Part shown: piece by piece, positions 18,828-27,849 of the stretch
How the letters are laid out: each line of letters opens with the position of its first letter
Numbering within the stretch: the stretch's first letter is position 1
Notes under the pieces: model-generated
Told to the model about the DNA's origin: nothing
What the model saw: the letters and a program-made list of their open reading frames with translations, nothing else
Database searches by the model: none
Made by a program: the position numbers and the translations under genes
From: Deltaproteobacteria bacterium Ga0077539
GTDB lineage: Bacteria > Myxococcota_A > Polyangia > Polyangiales > Ga0077539
Reading direction: 5' to 3'
Assembly (NCBI GenBank): GCA_001465015.1
Contig: LNEO01000113.1
Location: forward strand, 1 to 64,000
DNA: 64,000 nt

Positions 18828-18833
18828 CTCCTC
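18828..18833 (-). promoter_or_regulatory. Ribosome binding site overlapping the upstream stop codon
   Basis: Read on the minus strand this is GAGGAG, seven bases before the ATG at 18820. It overlaps the TGA of the upstream Cys-rich gene, which points to translational coupling and fixes the start. Confidence 0.6.
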
Positions 18834-20499
18834 ACTGGACGTCGATGAACCCAACCGCGTTGCCGCCGGGTCGCGCGAGGACGCCGCCGAGACAGCCGTT
18901 CTCCCAGGACCATCGCTCTCGGATGTAGTAGCGGCCAGGGCGCATCGGGGCGGTCAGCATGCGGGTGCGAGCTGCGAATCGCCCTGGAAAATTCGTGCCG
19001 AACGCGTAGTTCTCACAGACCAACGACTCGTAGTTCTGGGCGTTGTCCGACTCGATCGACACGTTCGCTTGGACGATGCAGCCTGGACACGCGCCGCTGA
19101 AATCCGAGGTCCACCACTGGTGGTTGTAGTTGAGCGTGTATCGATCGCCGGGACGAAGCCTGGCGACGGGGCCGCGGCTGTTGATGCTCACGCGATCGAC
19201 GATCGTTCCGACGTCGCGGATCGGTGACGGTGGAAGCACGACGTTAACCCGACGGGAGTGCACCACTCGCTCGCGTCCGAGCGGCATGCCGTAGTCCGCG
19301 ATCCATCGAAGGATCGGACACCCGACAGACCCGACGGTGACGAACGCCGCGTTGATGGCAGACATTGTCCCGTTGACGCCTGGAGTCGAGGGGACCTGGC
19401 CGTTGCACGTGAACAGGATCGTCGCAGGAATCACGGCTCCGATGCTCACGTCGATCGCGCGGTAGGCGTTGATCGTTCGCTCGAACGGCTCGTCGATGCC
19501 GAGCGAAGCGTAGCTCCTCGGCGGCTCGAAGTACGTGCAGGTGCCGCTGACGCACAGCTCTGTCGATGTGCACGCGCGGCCCGCGTTGGCGGCCATACAG
19601 TCTATTCGTGCGCCGCAGAACTGGCGATTGGTGTTGGGGTCGATGCAGTTGCCGCCGCAGAGGACGGCGCCCGTTCCGCAGGTCGTTCCGCAGGTGCCGC
19701 CGACGCAGATTTCTCCCATTGGGCACGACTGTCCGGCGTTGGCAGTCATGCAATCCATCCGCGCGCCGCAAAACTGGCGATTGGTGTTGGGGTCGATACA
19801 AGTGCCGCCGCAGAGGATGAAGCCCGTCGGACAGCGGCAGGTGCCCGCGGTGCAAACCTGTCCGGACGCACACGCCCTGCCGCGGGTCATCGCCGTCGCC
19901 GAGCACATCCCCGAGGCGCCGCAGAACGCAGGGCTGGTCTGGGGGTCGATGCAGTTGCCGTCACACGCGATCTGCCCGGGCGGACACACGAACGCGCACG
20001 ATCCCATGACGCAGCTCTCGCCCCCCATGCACGCGCGGCCGGCGTTTGCGCCAGAGCAGTTTCCGCTCGCGCCGCAGAAGTCCGGGTTGGTGTTGGGGTC
20101 GATGCAGCGGTTTCTGCACGCGACGAGTCCCACGGAGCAGGTGAACACGCACGAGCCGGCCTGGCACGTCTCGTCCGGCGCGCACTCGCGATCGCAGCGG
20201 CCGCAGCGCAGTCGATCCGTGAGGATGTTGACGCATTGGCCGTCACAGAGCCGCATCGCTGAGCCGGCGCCCACCTCGCACTGGTTGACGTCGGTGACAG
20301 AGACGTCCACGACGTCGGGCACCTCGGGGACGTCCGGCGTCACGTTGGTGTCCATGGTCTCCGCGTCCGACGAGCGAACGTCGAGCAGGGCGAGGTCTTC
20401 GGTACGCGGCCGCGAGCAGGCGCTCGCGACAAGAACCGCACACAGAATCAAGAGCGCTCGCGGCGGGCTCGCGATCGCAGCTCGGGGCCGAAACGTCAT
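18832..20499 (-). CDS. Cysteine-rich lipoprotein, upstream paralogue of the tandem pair
   Basis: The start at 20499 gives MTFRPRAAIASPPRALLILC with a lipobox at ASAC; longer frames upstream have no signal. The 555-residue product has an Asp/Val-rich linker after the anchor, then about five repeats of the form CGxxCIDPNTNxxFCGA with eight cysteines each. Two neighbouring repeats share CIDPNTNRQFCGAR, showing recent duplication. The C-terminal half is Cys-poor, with predicted strands (RYTLNYNHQWWTSDF) and a Tyr/Arg-rich end. It precedes a similar gene with an 11-base gap, so the two are probably one operon. An outer-surface role is inferred from the type. Confidence 0.82.
   Translation of the reverse strand: MTFRPRAAIASPPRALLILCAVLVASACSRPRTEDLALLDVRSSDAETMDTNVTPDVPEVPDVVDVSVTDVNQCEVGAGSAMRLCDGQCVNILTDRLRCGRCDRECAPDETCQAGSCVFTCSVGLVACRNRCIDPNTNPDFCGASGNCSGANAGRACMGGESCVMGSCAFVCPPGQIACDGNCIDPQTSPAFCGASGMCSATAMTRGRACASGQVCTAGTCRCPTGFILCGGTCIDPNTNRQFCGARMDCMTANAGQSCPMGEICVGGTCGTTCGTGAVLCGGNCIDPNTNRQFCGARIDCMAANAGRACTSTELCVSGTCTYFEPPRSYASLGIDEPFERTINAYRAIDVSIGAVIPATILFTCNGQVPSTPGVNGTMSAINAAFVTVGSVGCPILRWIADYGMPLGRERVVHSRRVNVVLPPSPIRDVGTIVDRVSINSRGPVARLRPGDRYTLNYNHQWWTSDFSGACPGCIVQANVSIESDNAQNYESLVCENYAFGTNFPGRFAARTRMLTAPMRPGRYYIRERWSWENGCLGGVLARPGGNAVGFIDVQ
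19583..19664. repeat. 82-bp imperfect direct repeat, copy 1
   Basis: Nearly the same 82 bases recur at 19736-19817, with a handful of substitutions and no gaps. The unit codes for the NTNRQFCGAR-type part of two neighbouring repeats, so the array has grown recently by duplication. Confidence 0.7.
19736..19817. repeat. 82-bp imperfect direct repeat, copy 2
   Basis: Second copy of the 19583-19664 unit, 153 bases further on in the same gene. Confidence 0.7.
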
Positions 20500-20558
20500 G
20501 CGTTGCCTCGTCGAATCGAAGGGTATGAAAGGAGAAGGTTTCGAGCTCGAGCGGACTC

Positions 20559-21683
20559 TCAAAAAGTGCCGAAGCATTGCGCTCCAACGAGCCCGAGAGA
20601 AGGCGTGCAGCTGAGGGTCGCGGTGGCGGGCGCCTGCGGGGCGCTCTGCTCGGCGCGCGGCGCGCGATGGGTGAATCGGATGACGAGACCCGAGGCCACG
20701 CCCGCGACGCCGAGGGCGTATCCCGTGACGGCGAGGCCGAAGCCCGCCCACGACTCGCTGAGCACCGCGCCGCAGCGATCGCTTCGGCGCGGGTACGTCG
20801 CGGTCGAGAAGAAGCATCCCTCCTCGAAGCCGCCGTCGGCGCGGGGGATCACGTTGCTGTTGTAGAGCGCGACCCGGTTCTGCCAGTAGCCGTGGCCTAT
20901 CGCGCCGACCACGAGCATTCCCGCGCCCGCGCCGATGAGCGCCCAGCTCGACGCTGGCGCTGGCGGATCGGGAGGCGTCACGGGACCGACGGGACCCTGT
21001 CGACGGCCGTTGCCGCGCGCCGTGATGGTGGGTTCGGGGTCCTCTACGGTGATCTCGACCAGCGTGAACGACTCGCGATAGCTGCGGCCGCCTTCGACGT
21101 CGATCGCTCGGCGCGCGGTGCGGTAGCCCTCGCGACGCACTTCAATGGCGACCGTGCCTGCTTCGACGCGCAACGGCTGGGCGAGGGGAAACGCGCCCAC
21201 TTCGCGGCCATTGGCGAAGAGCCGCGCGCCCGCGGTCGAGCACGTGAGCTCGATCGTCGCGATGCGCGCGGCGATGGCGTTGAGGGCGGCCTCGAGCGCC
21301 CCTGTGTTGCGCTGAATCCAGGTGTCATCTCGGGCCGACAACGCGGCGCGAAGGTCTCGATCCGCGTCGACCCACTGGCCGAGCGCCTGCTCGGCGAGCG
21401 CGATCTGCGCCTGAATTCTGGGCGACGGCGCGATCTCGAACGCGCGGCGAAAGCTCTCGAGCGCCGGTTGATCCTGCCCCGCGCGCCGCTGGGCGACTCC
21501 TTGCTGGACGAGCGCCTCCGCTTCCTGCGAGCGATCGGGCGGCGGCGAAACCGGAGCTTGCGGCGCAGACTGCGCATGCGCGCTCGGGGCCTGAAGCAAG
21601 GCAGCTGCTGCGCACAGCGCGAAGGGAAGGGTTGCTGACGATGAAATGACGCGCACGGCGTGGGTCATTAGGACAGAAAACAT
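20559..21683 (-). CDS. Exported TPR/PEGA membrane protein
   Basis: The 374-residue product has an N-terminal signal (VISSSATLPFALCAAAALLQ, cleavage after AHA). TPR-like helices follow (AEALVQQGVAQRRAGQDQPA) and then a PEGA domain (FANGREVGAFPLAQPLRVEA). The C-terminal part holds two hydrophobic segments (ALIGAGAGMLVVGAIGHGYW and LAVTGYALGVAGVASGLVI). This is a common myxobacterial layout for periplasmic proteins tied to the envelope. The start is uncertain: ATG at 21683 and ATG at 21668 both work, and neither has a good ribosome site. It lies upstream of the Cys-rich pair, on the same strand with a 59-base gap. Confidence 0.8.
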   Translation of the reverse strand: MFSVLMTHAVRVISSSATLPFALCAAAALLQAPSAHAQSAPQAPVSPPPDRSQEAEALVQQGVAQRRAGQDQPALESFRRAFEIAPSPRIQAQIALAEQALGQWVDADRDLRAALSARDDTWIQRNTGALEAALNAIAARIATIELTCSTAGARLFANGREVGAFPLAQPLRVEAGTVAIEVRREGYRTARRAIDVEGGRSYRESFTLVEITVEDPEPTITARGNGRRQGPVGPVTPPDPPAPASSWALIGAGAGMLVVGAIGHGYWQNRVALYNSNVIPRADGGFEEGCFFSTATYPRRSDRCGAVLSESWAGFGLAVTGYALGVAGVASGLVIRFTHRAPRAEQSAPQAPATATLSCTPSLGLVGAQCFGTF

Positions 21684-21757
21684 AGAAAAAAGCCAACGGA
21701 TCGACCCAACAGCCGATCGGCCCGCGCATGACCCTAACGTCGCGACCCTTCGGTCAA

Positions 21758-23359
21758 TCAGCGCAGACGCGCGTCGACGCCGCGCTTGATCACCGTGTCC
21801 CGCGATTGCGCCGCGTCGGTGTCTGGGTAGTCGAGGGTGTAGTGAATTCCACGCGACTCTCGGCGCGCCAGCGCGCAGTCGACCATGAGTCGGGCGACCG
21901 TGACGATGTTGCGCAGCTCGAGCAGGTCGGCGGTGACGAAATACTTCCAGTAGTAGTCGCGGATCTCTTCGTCGAGCAGCGCGAGCCGCCGCCGAGCCCG
22001 CTCGAGGCGCTTGTTGCTGCGGACGATGCCGACGTAGTTCCACATCAACCGGCGGATTTCGTCCCAGTTTTGCGAGACGACGACGGCCTCGTCCGAGGGG
22101 ACCGCGTCGCCGGTCTGCCACTCGGGGATGTCCGGCCAGCTCTCGCTTCGATCGACGCTCTCGAGCGCGTGCGCAGCGCGATGTCCGTACACGACTCCCT
22201 CGAGCAGCGAGTTGCTCGCGAGCCGGTTTGCGCCGTGCAATCCCGTGCACGCGACTTCTCCGATCGCCCACAGGCCCGGCAACGACGTGCGCCCGTCGAG
22301 GTCCGTCGTCACTCCGCCGCACTGGTAGTGCGCCGCCGGAACGACCGGGATCGGCCCCGTCGTCATGTCGATCCCCCACCGCAAGCACTCTGCGTAGATG
22401 TTCGGAAACCGTGACCGAAGGTAGTCCGGCGAGCGCTCGGACATGTCGAGCCACACGCAGTCTTCACCGCTGCGCTTCATCTCGAAGTCGATCGCGCGGG
22501 CGACGATGTCGCGCGGGGCGAGGTCCGCTTGCGGGTGGTGGTTCTTCATGAATGCCGTCCCGTCGGCGAGGCGGAGCACGCCGCCCTCGCCGCGAAGCGC
22601 CTCGGAGATCAAGAAGTTCTTCGCCTGCGGGTGATAGAGCGCAGTCGGGTGAAACTGCGTGAACTCCATGTTCGAGACCTCGGCGCCCGCGCGGTAGGCC
22701 ATCGCGACGCCGTCGCCCGTCGCGACGTCCGGGTTGGATGTGTACAGGTAGACCTTTCCCGAGCCTCCCGTAGCGAGGACCGTCGCGCGCGCCAGGACCG
22801 TGTGGACCTTGCCCGCGCGCTTGTCGAGCACGTACGCGCCGCCGCACACATCGGGGCCTCCGAAGCGCGAAAGCACGAGCAGGTCGATGGCCATGTGGTG
22901 CTCGAGGATCGTGATCCTCGGGTTCTTCTCAGCCGCTTCGAGCAGACCTCGTTCGACCTCGCGCCCGGTGATGTCTCCCGCGTGAATCACGCGCCGAGCC
23001 GAGTGTCCGCCCTCGCGCGTCAGGTCGAACGGCAGCCCGTTGTCCTCTTTGCTCTTGCTGAATTTCACGCCCACCGCGACGAGCTCGCGAATGCGCTCGG
23101 GCGCGTCGCGCACGACCATGTCGACGACCGTGGGGTGCGACAGATCTGCGCCGGCCACCATCGTGTCCTTCGCGTGCGCCTCGAACGTGTCGTTCGGGTC
23201 GAACACCGCCGAGATTCCACCCTGCGCCCATGTCGTGGCGGCGTCCGAGCGGGTTCGCTTGGTCACGATCAGCACGTCTCCGTGCTGCGCGGCCTTGAGC
23301 GCGAACGTCAGCCCGGCAATTCCGCTGCCGAGCACCAGAAAGTCAGTGGTGTAACGCAT
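21758..23359 (-). CDS. nadB: L-aspartate oxidase
   Basis: NadB oxidises L-aspartate to iminoaspartate, the first step of NAD synthesis. The chosen start gives MRYTTDFLVLGSGIAGLTFA, a Rossmann FAD-binding GxGxxG at the N-terminus. Family features follow: TWAQGGISAVF, HSARRVIHAGD, TGREV, FHPTALYHP and RGEGG. Near the C-terminus come AIGEVACTGLHGANRLASNS and the helical domain. Length (533) fits NadB, and the TGLHGANRLASNSLLEG block separates it from distant flavoproteins. A 26-residue longer form starting at GTG 23437 lacks family support. No nadA or nadC is adjacent. It is divergent from the lytic transglycosylase gene. Confidence 0.95.
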   Translation of the reverse strand: MRYTTDFLVLGSGIAGLTFALKAAQHGDVLIVTKRTRSDAATTWAQGGISAVFDPNDTFEAHAKDTMVAGADLSHPTVVDMVVRDAPERIRELVAVGVKFSKSKEDNGLPFDLTREGGHSARRVIHAGDITGREVERGLLEAAEKNPRITILEHHMAIDLLVLSRFGGPDVCGGAYVLDKRAGKVHTVLARATVLATGGSGKVYLYTSNPDVATGDGVAMAYRAGAEVSNMEFTQFHPTALYHPQAKNFLISEALRGEGGVLRLADGTAFMKNHHPQADLAPRDIVARAIDFEMKRSGEDCVWLDMSERSPDYLRSRFPNIYAECLRWGIDMTTGPIPVVPAAHYQCGGVTTDLDGRTSLPGLWAIGEVACTGLHGANRLASNSLLEGVVYGHRAAHALESVDRSESWPDIPEWQTGDAVPSDEAVVVSQNWDEIRRLMWNYVGIVRSNKRLERARRRLALLDEEIRDYYWKYFVTADLLELRNIVTVARLMVDCALARRESRGIHYTLDYPDTDAAQSRDTVIKRGVDARLR

Positions 23360-23454
23360 GGGCTTCGTGGACGCTGAGCCTACCTCTGTCCGAGGCAAGC
23401 CCGCCGTGGGAAGTTTGGCGCTCTGGCCCACGTTCACTAAGATACGACTCGTTC

Positions 23455-24267
23455 ATGAAGCGTCCGTCCGTTCGAACTGCGTGGGTCCTGCTCGCCGCGG
23501 CCGTGGTCGCGTCGGCGTCCACCCGCGCAGGCGCGGACATTTTCGTAACGCGAAGGGCCGACGGGACGATTCACCTGTCCAACGTTCCGTCGCAGCGGTC
23601 CCCGGCGAGCGCGGTGGTCATTCGATCGCGAGAGGCTTCTGCGTCCCGTCGTTCGGCCTCGCCGGTCATCGCCTATGACGGAAGCAACACTCCGGTTGCT
23701 CAAGTGACGGCCCTCGGCGACGCCCAGGTCCGCTCGCTCTACCTCGCGACCGCGCGGGATTCGGGCCGGTATGCCCGCTACGACGCGCACATCCGCGAGG
23801 CCGCGCAGCTCTACCAGCTGCCCGAGGCGTTCATCCGCGCGGTGATCAAGCAAGAGAGCGATTTCAACCCGTACTCGGTGTCGAGCTCGGGCGCCTCGGG
23901 GCTCATGCAGCTCATGCCGCAGACCGCGCAGAGCATGAGCGTTCGCGACGTGTTCGAACCGCGCCAGAATATCCTCGGCGGAACGCGGTTCCTCCGCGTC
24001 CTGGCCAACATGTTCAACGGCGACCTCGTGCTTACGATCGCCGCGTACAACGCCGGCCCCAACGCGGTGATTCGGCACGCGGGCGTCCCGCCGTACGAGC
24101 AGACGCAGCACTACGTCCGCCAGGTGCTTCGGTACTATTACCTCTTTCGCGCCGGGCAAATGCCTGGGCAATCGCAGCCCGATCCGGCAGCCGCCACGGG
24201 AGCGGCCCCACCGGCCGGCGGAGCGGCCGCCGCTTCGACCCCGGCGAACGCCGCGACCGTTCGGTGA
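23455..24267 (+). CDS. Lytic transglycosylase (Slt family), exported
   Basis: A 270-residue protein with a signal peptide (MKRPSVRTAWVLLAAAVVAS) and an SLT domain in the second half. The signature is AVIKQESDFNPYSVSSSGAS with the catalytic Glu in KQES, then GLMQLMPQTA, GGTRFLRVL and TIAAYNAGPNAV. These enzymes cut peptidoglycan between MurNAc and GlcNAc in the periplasm. A short DUF4124-like start (DIFVTRRADGTIHLSNVP) precedes the domain. The C-terminus is an Ala/Pro/Gly tail. It is followed by a TPR protein in the same direction after about 60 bases, possibly in one transcript. Confidence 0.93.
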   Translation: MKRPSVRTAWVLLAAAVVASASTRAGADIFVTRRADGTIHLSNVPSQRSPASAVVIRSREASASRRSASPVIAYDGSNTPVAQVTALGDAQVRSLYLATARDSGRYARYDAHIREAAQLYQLPEAFIRAVIKQESDFNPYSVSSSGASGLMQLMPQTAQSMSVRDVFEPRQNILGGTRFLRVLANMFNGDLVLTIAAYNAGPNAVIRHAGVPPYEQTQHYVRQVLRYYYLFRAGQMPGQSQPDPAAATGAAPPAGGAAAASTPANAATVR

Positions 24268-24327
24268 CCAGCGACGGTGTTTTCGGGGCGTTCTTCGCGG
24301 CGTGCGTTTGATGTACGCTCCTTCGCC

Positions 24328-24972
24328 GTGAAGGCCGCACGCAGCACACACGCCGCATGGTTCACTGCTTGTCTCGCGCTCGTCGCGGCGAGCATTTCGA
24401 ACGTCTCCCCGTCTTTCGCTCAGGCGCGACCGCCGGCCAACGCTGGCGCCGACGCCGGCGCTCGCTCGGGCACGCGCACCGCGACGCCCGGACAACAATC
24501 GCTCATGCGTGGAATGACTGCGTACGCCTCCCGAGACTGGGCCGCAGCGCTCAGCGCATTTCGCGAGGCTCAGCAGCACGCTGAGCAGCGCGTGCAGGCG
24601 CTCCTCGGCGCCGCGCACTGTCTGGCGCAGCAGGGCAACGCCGACGGCGCGCTCGCCGGCTTTCGAGAGGCGGCGACAGCCAGCACTCAGCCACAGGCGC
24701 AGCCCGCAGATCGCGCTCGCGCGCTGCAGTCGGTGGCCACGCAGCTCGAGGCGATGTCGCGCTGGCAAGAGGCGCTCGCGGCCTGGCAAGAGTGGGCGAC
24801 GTACGCCGACGCGCATCCGACCGTGGCCAACCCGGCGATCGGTCGCCAGCGCGTGACGGCGATCCAAGCGCGCGACGAGCGCGAGCGGACCGAGTCGCAA
24901 GTGCGCACGCGAATCGAAGAGCGTCGCCGTCGCAACGCGCAAAACCCGCAGCAGGGTGGCGCTCGCCCGTAG
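24328..24972 (+). CDS. Exported TPR-like protein of unknown function
   Basis: The GTG at 24328 gives MKAARSTHAAWFTACLALVA and a signal peptide ending near SFA; a start further upstream adds a basic stretch without signal character. The 214-residue product has two or three TPR-like helical pairs (GMTAYASRDWAAALSAFREA, LLGAAHCLAQQGNADGALAG) and an Arg/Glu-rich coiled tail. TPR proteins act as scaffolds; its role is unknown. It is convergent with the kinase-like gene. Confidence 0.75.
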   Translation: MKAARSTHAAWFTACLALVAASISNVSPSFAQARPPANAGADAGARSGTRTATPGQQSLMRGMTAYASRDWAAALSAFREAQQHAEQRVQALLGAAHCLAQQGNADGALAGFREAATASTQPQAQPADRARALQSVATQLEAMSRWQEALAAWQEWATYADAHPTVANPAIGRQRVTAIQARDERERTESQVRTRIEERRRRNAQNPQQGGARP

Positions 24973-25008
24973 CAGAGCGTCTCGCTCGCAACGCGCATCG
25001 AGCCCGCT

Positions 25009-25024
25009 CGCGACACGAGTCGCG
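25009..25024. terminator. Hairpin between convergent genes
   Basis: CGCGAC, a four-base loop ACGA, then GTCGCG form a perfect six-pair stem in the 63-base gap between convergent genes. No T-run is present, so termination is inferred from position. Confidence 0.3.
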
Positions 25025-25035
25025 CTCGGCGGCCG

Positions 25036-26082
25036 TCAGTTCAACTGTTCGGCCGGAAGCTGCACGTGCAGCGTCCATCCACGATCGCCGCGCTCGACTT
25101 CTGCGGTCCCGCCGAGCTGCGTGACGCGCCCCTTCACCGGCCCAGCGGCCTTCTTGTGTCGCGCGCCGTCGTCGCTCGATCCGGGGTCGATGAGCTCGAT
25201 GTGGACGCCGCCTCGACCGCGAAAGAGATTGACCTCGATCGCCCGCGGCTCTGCGTGCCGAATCGTCTGCTGCGCGGCCTCGAGGATGATCTTCACGAGG
25301 TTGCTGCGGAGCTTCTGCGAAGGCGGAGCGAGGCCCGTGACGTTGACGGTGACCGTCGCGCTGACGCCGCTCGTCTCGCTCACCGAAGACACCGTCTGGC
25401 GGACGCGCTCTGCGATGGCGTCCCAGCTCGTGGGCTCGTCGTCCTCCGATGCACGACGGGGCGATCGCGGCGGAGGTGGAAGAGAGTTGCGACGCTCGCG
25501 GCGCGGCGCGGGCTGCGCTTGCTGCGCGACGCGGGCGATCTCGTTGAGCACAGCGTCGCGCTCGGCGACGGCGCGCGCGGCGCGGCGCGAGAGGCCGACC
25601 ACCATCACGAACGCGAGCATCGCGACGGACGCCACGATTGCGACGGGCGCCACGGGGCCATTGTGGCTCATCGCCGCGCGAACGAGCGGGGCGAGGGCCG
25701 CGCTCGCGCCCGCGACGACCATCAGCGCGTCCGACGGATCTCGCGCTGCGAGCACGAGCAGCCCCGCTGCGTGAATGGCGCTCTGCAACCCGAGCGGCGC
25801 GCTCGCGCCGCCCGACGCCGCAGCGCTCGCGACGAGAAACGATCCCCACGACAGCTCATCGATGAGTCCCCACGCGGCTCCGCGTCGCGCCCGAAAGAAC
25901 GCGAGCGACGCGAGCGCGAACGAGACGATCACCAGCGCCGCCACGGGCCCGCGCGGGGGGCCGAGCCATGGCTCGCTCCGTGGGACGAGCCTCGCTACGA
26001 CCACAGCCGCGAGCGATGCGAGGCTGAGGTCGACGAGCGGGGCGCGTGCGAGTCGTTGGCGTCGGAGGTCGTCTTCGGACAT
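25036..26082 (-). CDS. Membrane protein with degenerate histidine-kinase ATPase domain
   Basis: The 348-residue protein has five or six predicted membrane segments in the first 165 residues (LVDLSLASLAAVVVARLV, then GPVAALVIVSFALASLAF and more). A cytoplasmic Pro/Arg linker follows, then a HATPase-like C-terminus: LVKIILEAAQQTIRHAEPRA (N-box position), IELIDPGSSDDG and GGTAEVERGDRGWTLHVQLP. This resembles the NarL-type histidine kinases, but no phospho-acceptor His region is visible between membrane part and ATPase. The N-box lacks its usual Asn, and the G1 box DxGxG is damaged. I infer a pseudo-kinase or receptor. No response regulator gene is next to it. Confidence 0.7.
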   Translation of the reverse strand: MSEDDLRRQRLARAPLVDLSLASLAAVVVARLVPRSEPWLGPPRGPVAALVIVSFALASLAFFRARRGAAWGLIDELSWGSFLVASAAASGGASAPLGLQSAIHAAGLLVLAARDPSDALMVVAGASAALAPLVRAAMSHNGPVAPVAIVASVAMLAFVMVVGLSRRAARAVAERDAVLNEIARVAQQAQPAPRRERRNSLPPPPRSPRRASEDDEPTSWDAIAERVRQTVSSVSETSGVSATVTVNVTGLAPPSQKLRSNLVKIILEAAQQTIRHAEPRAIEVNLFRGRGGVHIELIDPGSSDDGARHKKAAGPVKGRVTQLGGTAEVERGDRGWTLHVQLPAEQLN

Positions 26083-26200
26083 CGGCCGGACCGTCGAAGG
26101 ATGCGAGGCATGCTACCGCGAACGCGCGAATGGTCCAGCGTAGCCCGCGCGAACGGAGCCGTTCGCCGCGCCCGCTTCGGACGCCGTCCGCGCCGCGCGG

Positions 26201-27712
26201 TCAATCCGGCTGAAAATACCGGTTCTGCGTGTAGTCATTGTCGTAGAAGGTCACGCGCTGTCCGCGCAGGACGATTTGCCGCTCGAAGGTCCACGCCCCG
26301 AAGGTGTTGACCGCAACGGCGATCGCAAACGCGGCCAACCACAGGCGATTGATCCTGACGCCGTTGAGCGCGAGCAGCACGATCGCGAAGGCGGCTACGT
26401 CGTTGCTGAAGCGAAAGCCGAACTGAACCCAACCCGAGTTTTGGTAGAAGAGCAGCACGGTCAACACGGCGCCGGCGCTGGCTGCCAGAAAGAGCGTGTA
26501 TCCGTGCGTTCCCCTTACGCGTAGCCGGACGAGCTCGAGGAAGTGCGGCGTGGTCACCCATACGGCGAGGCCGTGCAGTGACACGACGACGTAGGGAAAA
26601 TCCCTGGTAAACCAAGGCGTCGACGCGAGGAAGATGCCCAGGTTGCGGCCCAGGTAGTGGTAGTTGAACAGGCCCCAACGCTCGATGCGGCCTCGCCAGC
26701 CGATCTGGAGGTAGCGGTAGCCCGTCTCGTTCCAGTCGTCGAAGCGGAGGAAGTTGAGGTAGCGCGAGATGAAGACCGCGATCGCGACGGGGATCGCGAA
26801 CTCGACGCACGCGCGGATGGCTTTGCTCTTGTCCGCGCCGGTCCAGAGCTCGATGAGCGACTGCGCCGGCTTGCCGTTGCTGCGATGGACGCGGAGCGCC
26901 TCGATCGCGAAGAACGGCGCCGCGAACGCCATGTTCGCGCGCGTGTGAATCGCCAGGCCGAGCAGCACGCCCGCGGCGATGGGGCTTCGCGCGTCGAGCG
27001 CGTACCAGAGGTAGCCGATCACCAGCGACGCGTTGATGACGTGCGCGACGAACCAGACAGAGCCCTGGATGCTCGAGAAGAAGAACACCGTCCCGAACGC
27101 GAACAAGAGCGAGAAGAGGACGTTCTCCTTCCACGTGCGCTCGCTCTTCTTCTCCCGCGATAGCCGCGCGAGCAAGAGATAGAGCAGCGCCGGAGCGAGC
27201 GCTCCGAGCGCGATGTCCAGCCTGCGGTTCGCGAAGTCCCGCCCGAACAGGGCGACGGCGGGCATGTAGACCACCGCGGGAAAGCTCGGAAACGCGACGA
27301 ACCACTTGTCGTTGTAGAACGCCCAGTCGTTGCCGCCCGCTCCCGGAGGACAGGTCCGCGCCCGAAGCGCTTCTGGCTGACAGCGCACGCTCAGCGTCCC
27401 GTGCAGATACGAGTCCGCGAGGTAGCTGAAGTGGTTGTCTGGTGAGTGCGTCGTGAGCCGTTCGGCCGCGAAAATGCCGTACACAACAAGGGCCAGCGCG
27501 AAGATCGCGAGCGCGACCTTCCACGGCAGGGGCTCGCCCGTCGGCGTCTTTGCGGGAGCCTTGTCGCGCTCTTCGCCAGCGTCGCTCGCCTTGGGAACTT
27601 CGCGCTCCGTTGCTTTCGCCGCGCCATCGGACGAGCGCTCGTCCGCGCCGCCCGCGTCAGCGCTCGTCGCGTCGCGCGCTGCAGGTTTCTCAGTTGATTC
27701 GCTCTCGGCCAT
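26201..27712 (-). CDS. Multi-pass membrane protein, GT-C glycosyltransferase-like
   Basis: The 503-residue protein has a charged Ala/Glu-rich N-terminal stretch of about 60 residues and then some ten to twelve membrane helices. A first helix is followed by an extracytoplasmic loop with HSPDNHFSYLADSYLHG. This placement (acidic or polar motif in the first loop) is that of GT-C enzymes, which transfer sugars from polyprenyl phosphates. The loop also has three conserved-looking residues in RARTCPPG. I infer a GT-C fold without being able to name the substrate; a polyprenyl-phosphate sugar pathway is suggested by the prenyltransferase at 33235-34125. The gene lies divergent from mrp. Confidence 0.65.
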   Translation of the reverse strand: MAESESTEKPAARDATSADAGGADERSSDGAAKATEREVPKASDAGEERDKAPAKTPTGEPLPWKVALAIFALALVVYGIFAAERLTTHSPDNHFSYLADSYLHGTLSVRCQPEALRARTCPPGAGGNDWAFYNDKWFVAFPSFPAVVYMPAVALFGRDFANRRLDIALGALAPALLYLLLARLSREKKSERTWKENVLFSLLFAFGTVFFFSSIQGSVWFVAHVINASLVIGYLWYALDARSPIAAGVLLGLAIHTRANMAFAAPFFAIEALRVHRSNGKPAQSLIELWTGADKSKAIRACVEFAIPVAIAVFISRYLNFLRFDDWNETGYRYLQIGWRGRIERWGLFNYHYLGRNLGIFLASTPWFTRDFPYVVVSLHGLAVWVTTPHFLELVRLRVRGTHGYTLFLAASAGAVLTVLLFYQNSGWVQFGFRFSNDVAAFAIVLLALNGVRINRLWLAAFAIAVAVNTFGAWTFERQIVLRGQRVTFYDNDYTQNRYFQPD

Positions 27713-27849
27713 CCCGATCGATCCTGCGCGCTGTATACCCGAAACTCTGCGATGGGCAGAGCGGCAACGGATTTACGGTTCGACCCCTCGGGCCAAAAAT
27801 CGCCGCCACCCTCGACGCCATCGCGGACTTGCGGCATCTCTCCGGCGAA

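Noticed and set aside
23360..23437. A longer NadB starting at GTG 23437
   Set aside because: The extra 26 residues precede the FAD-binding start expected for the family and carry no conserved features.
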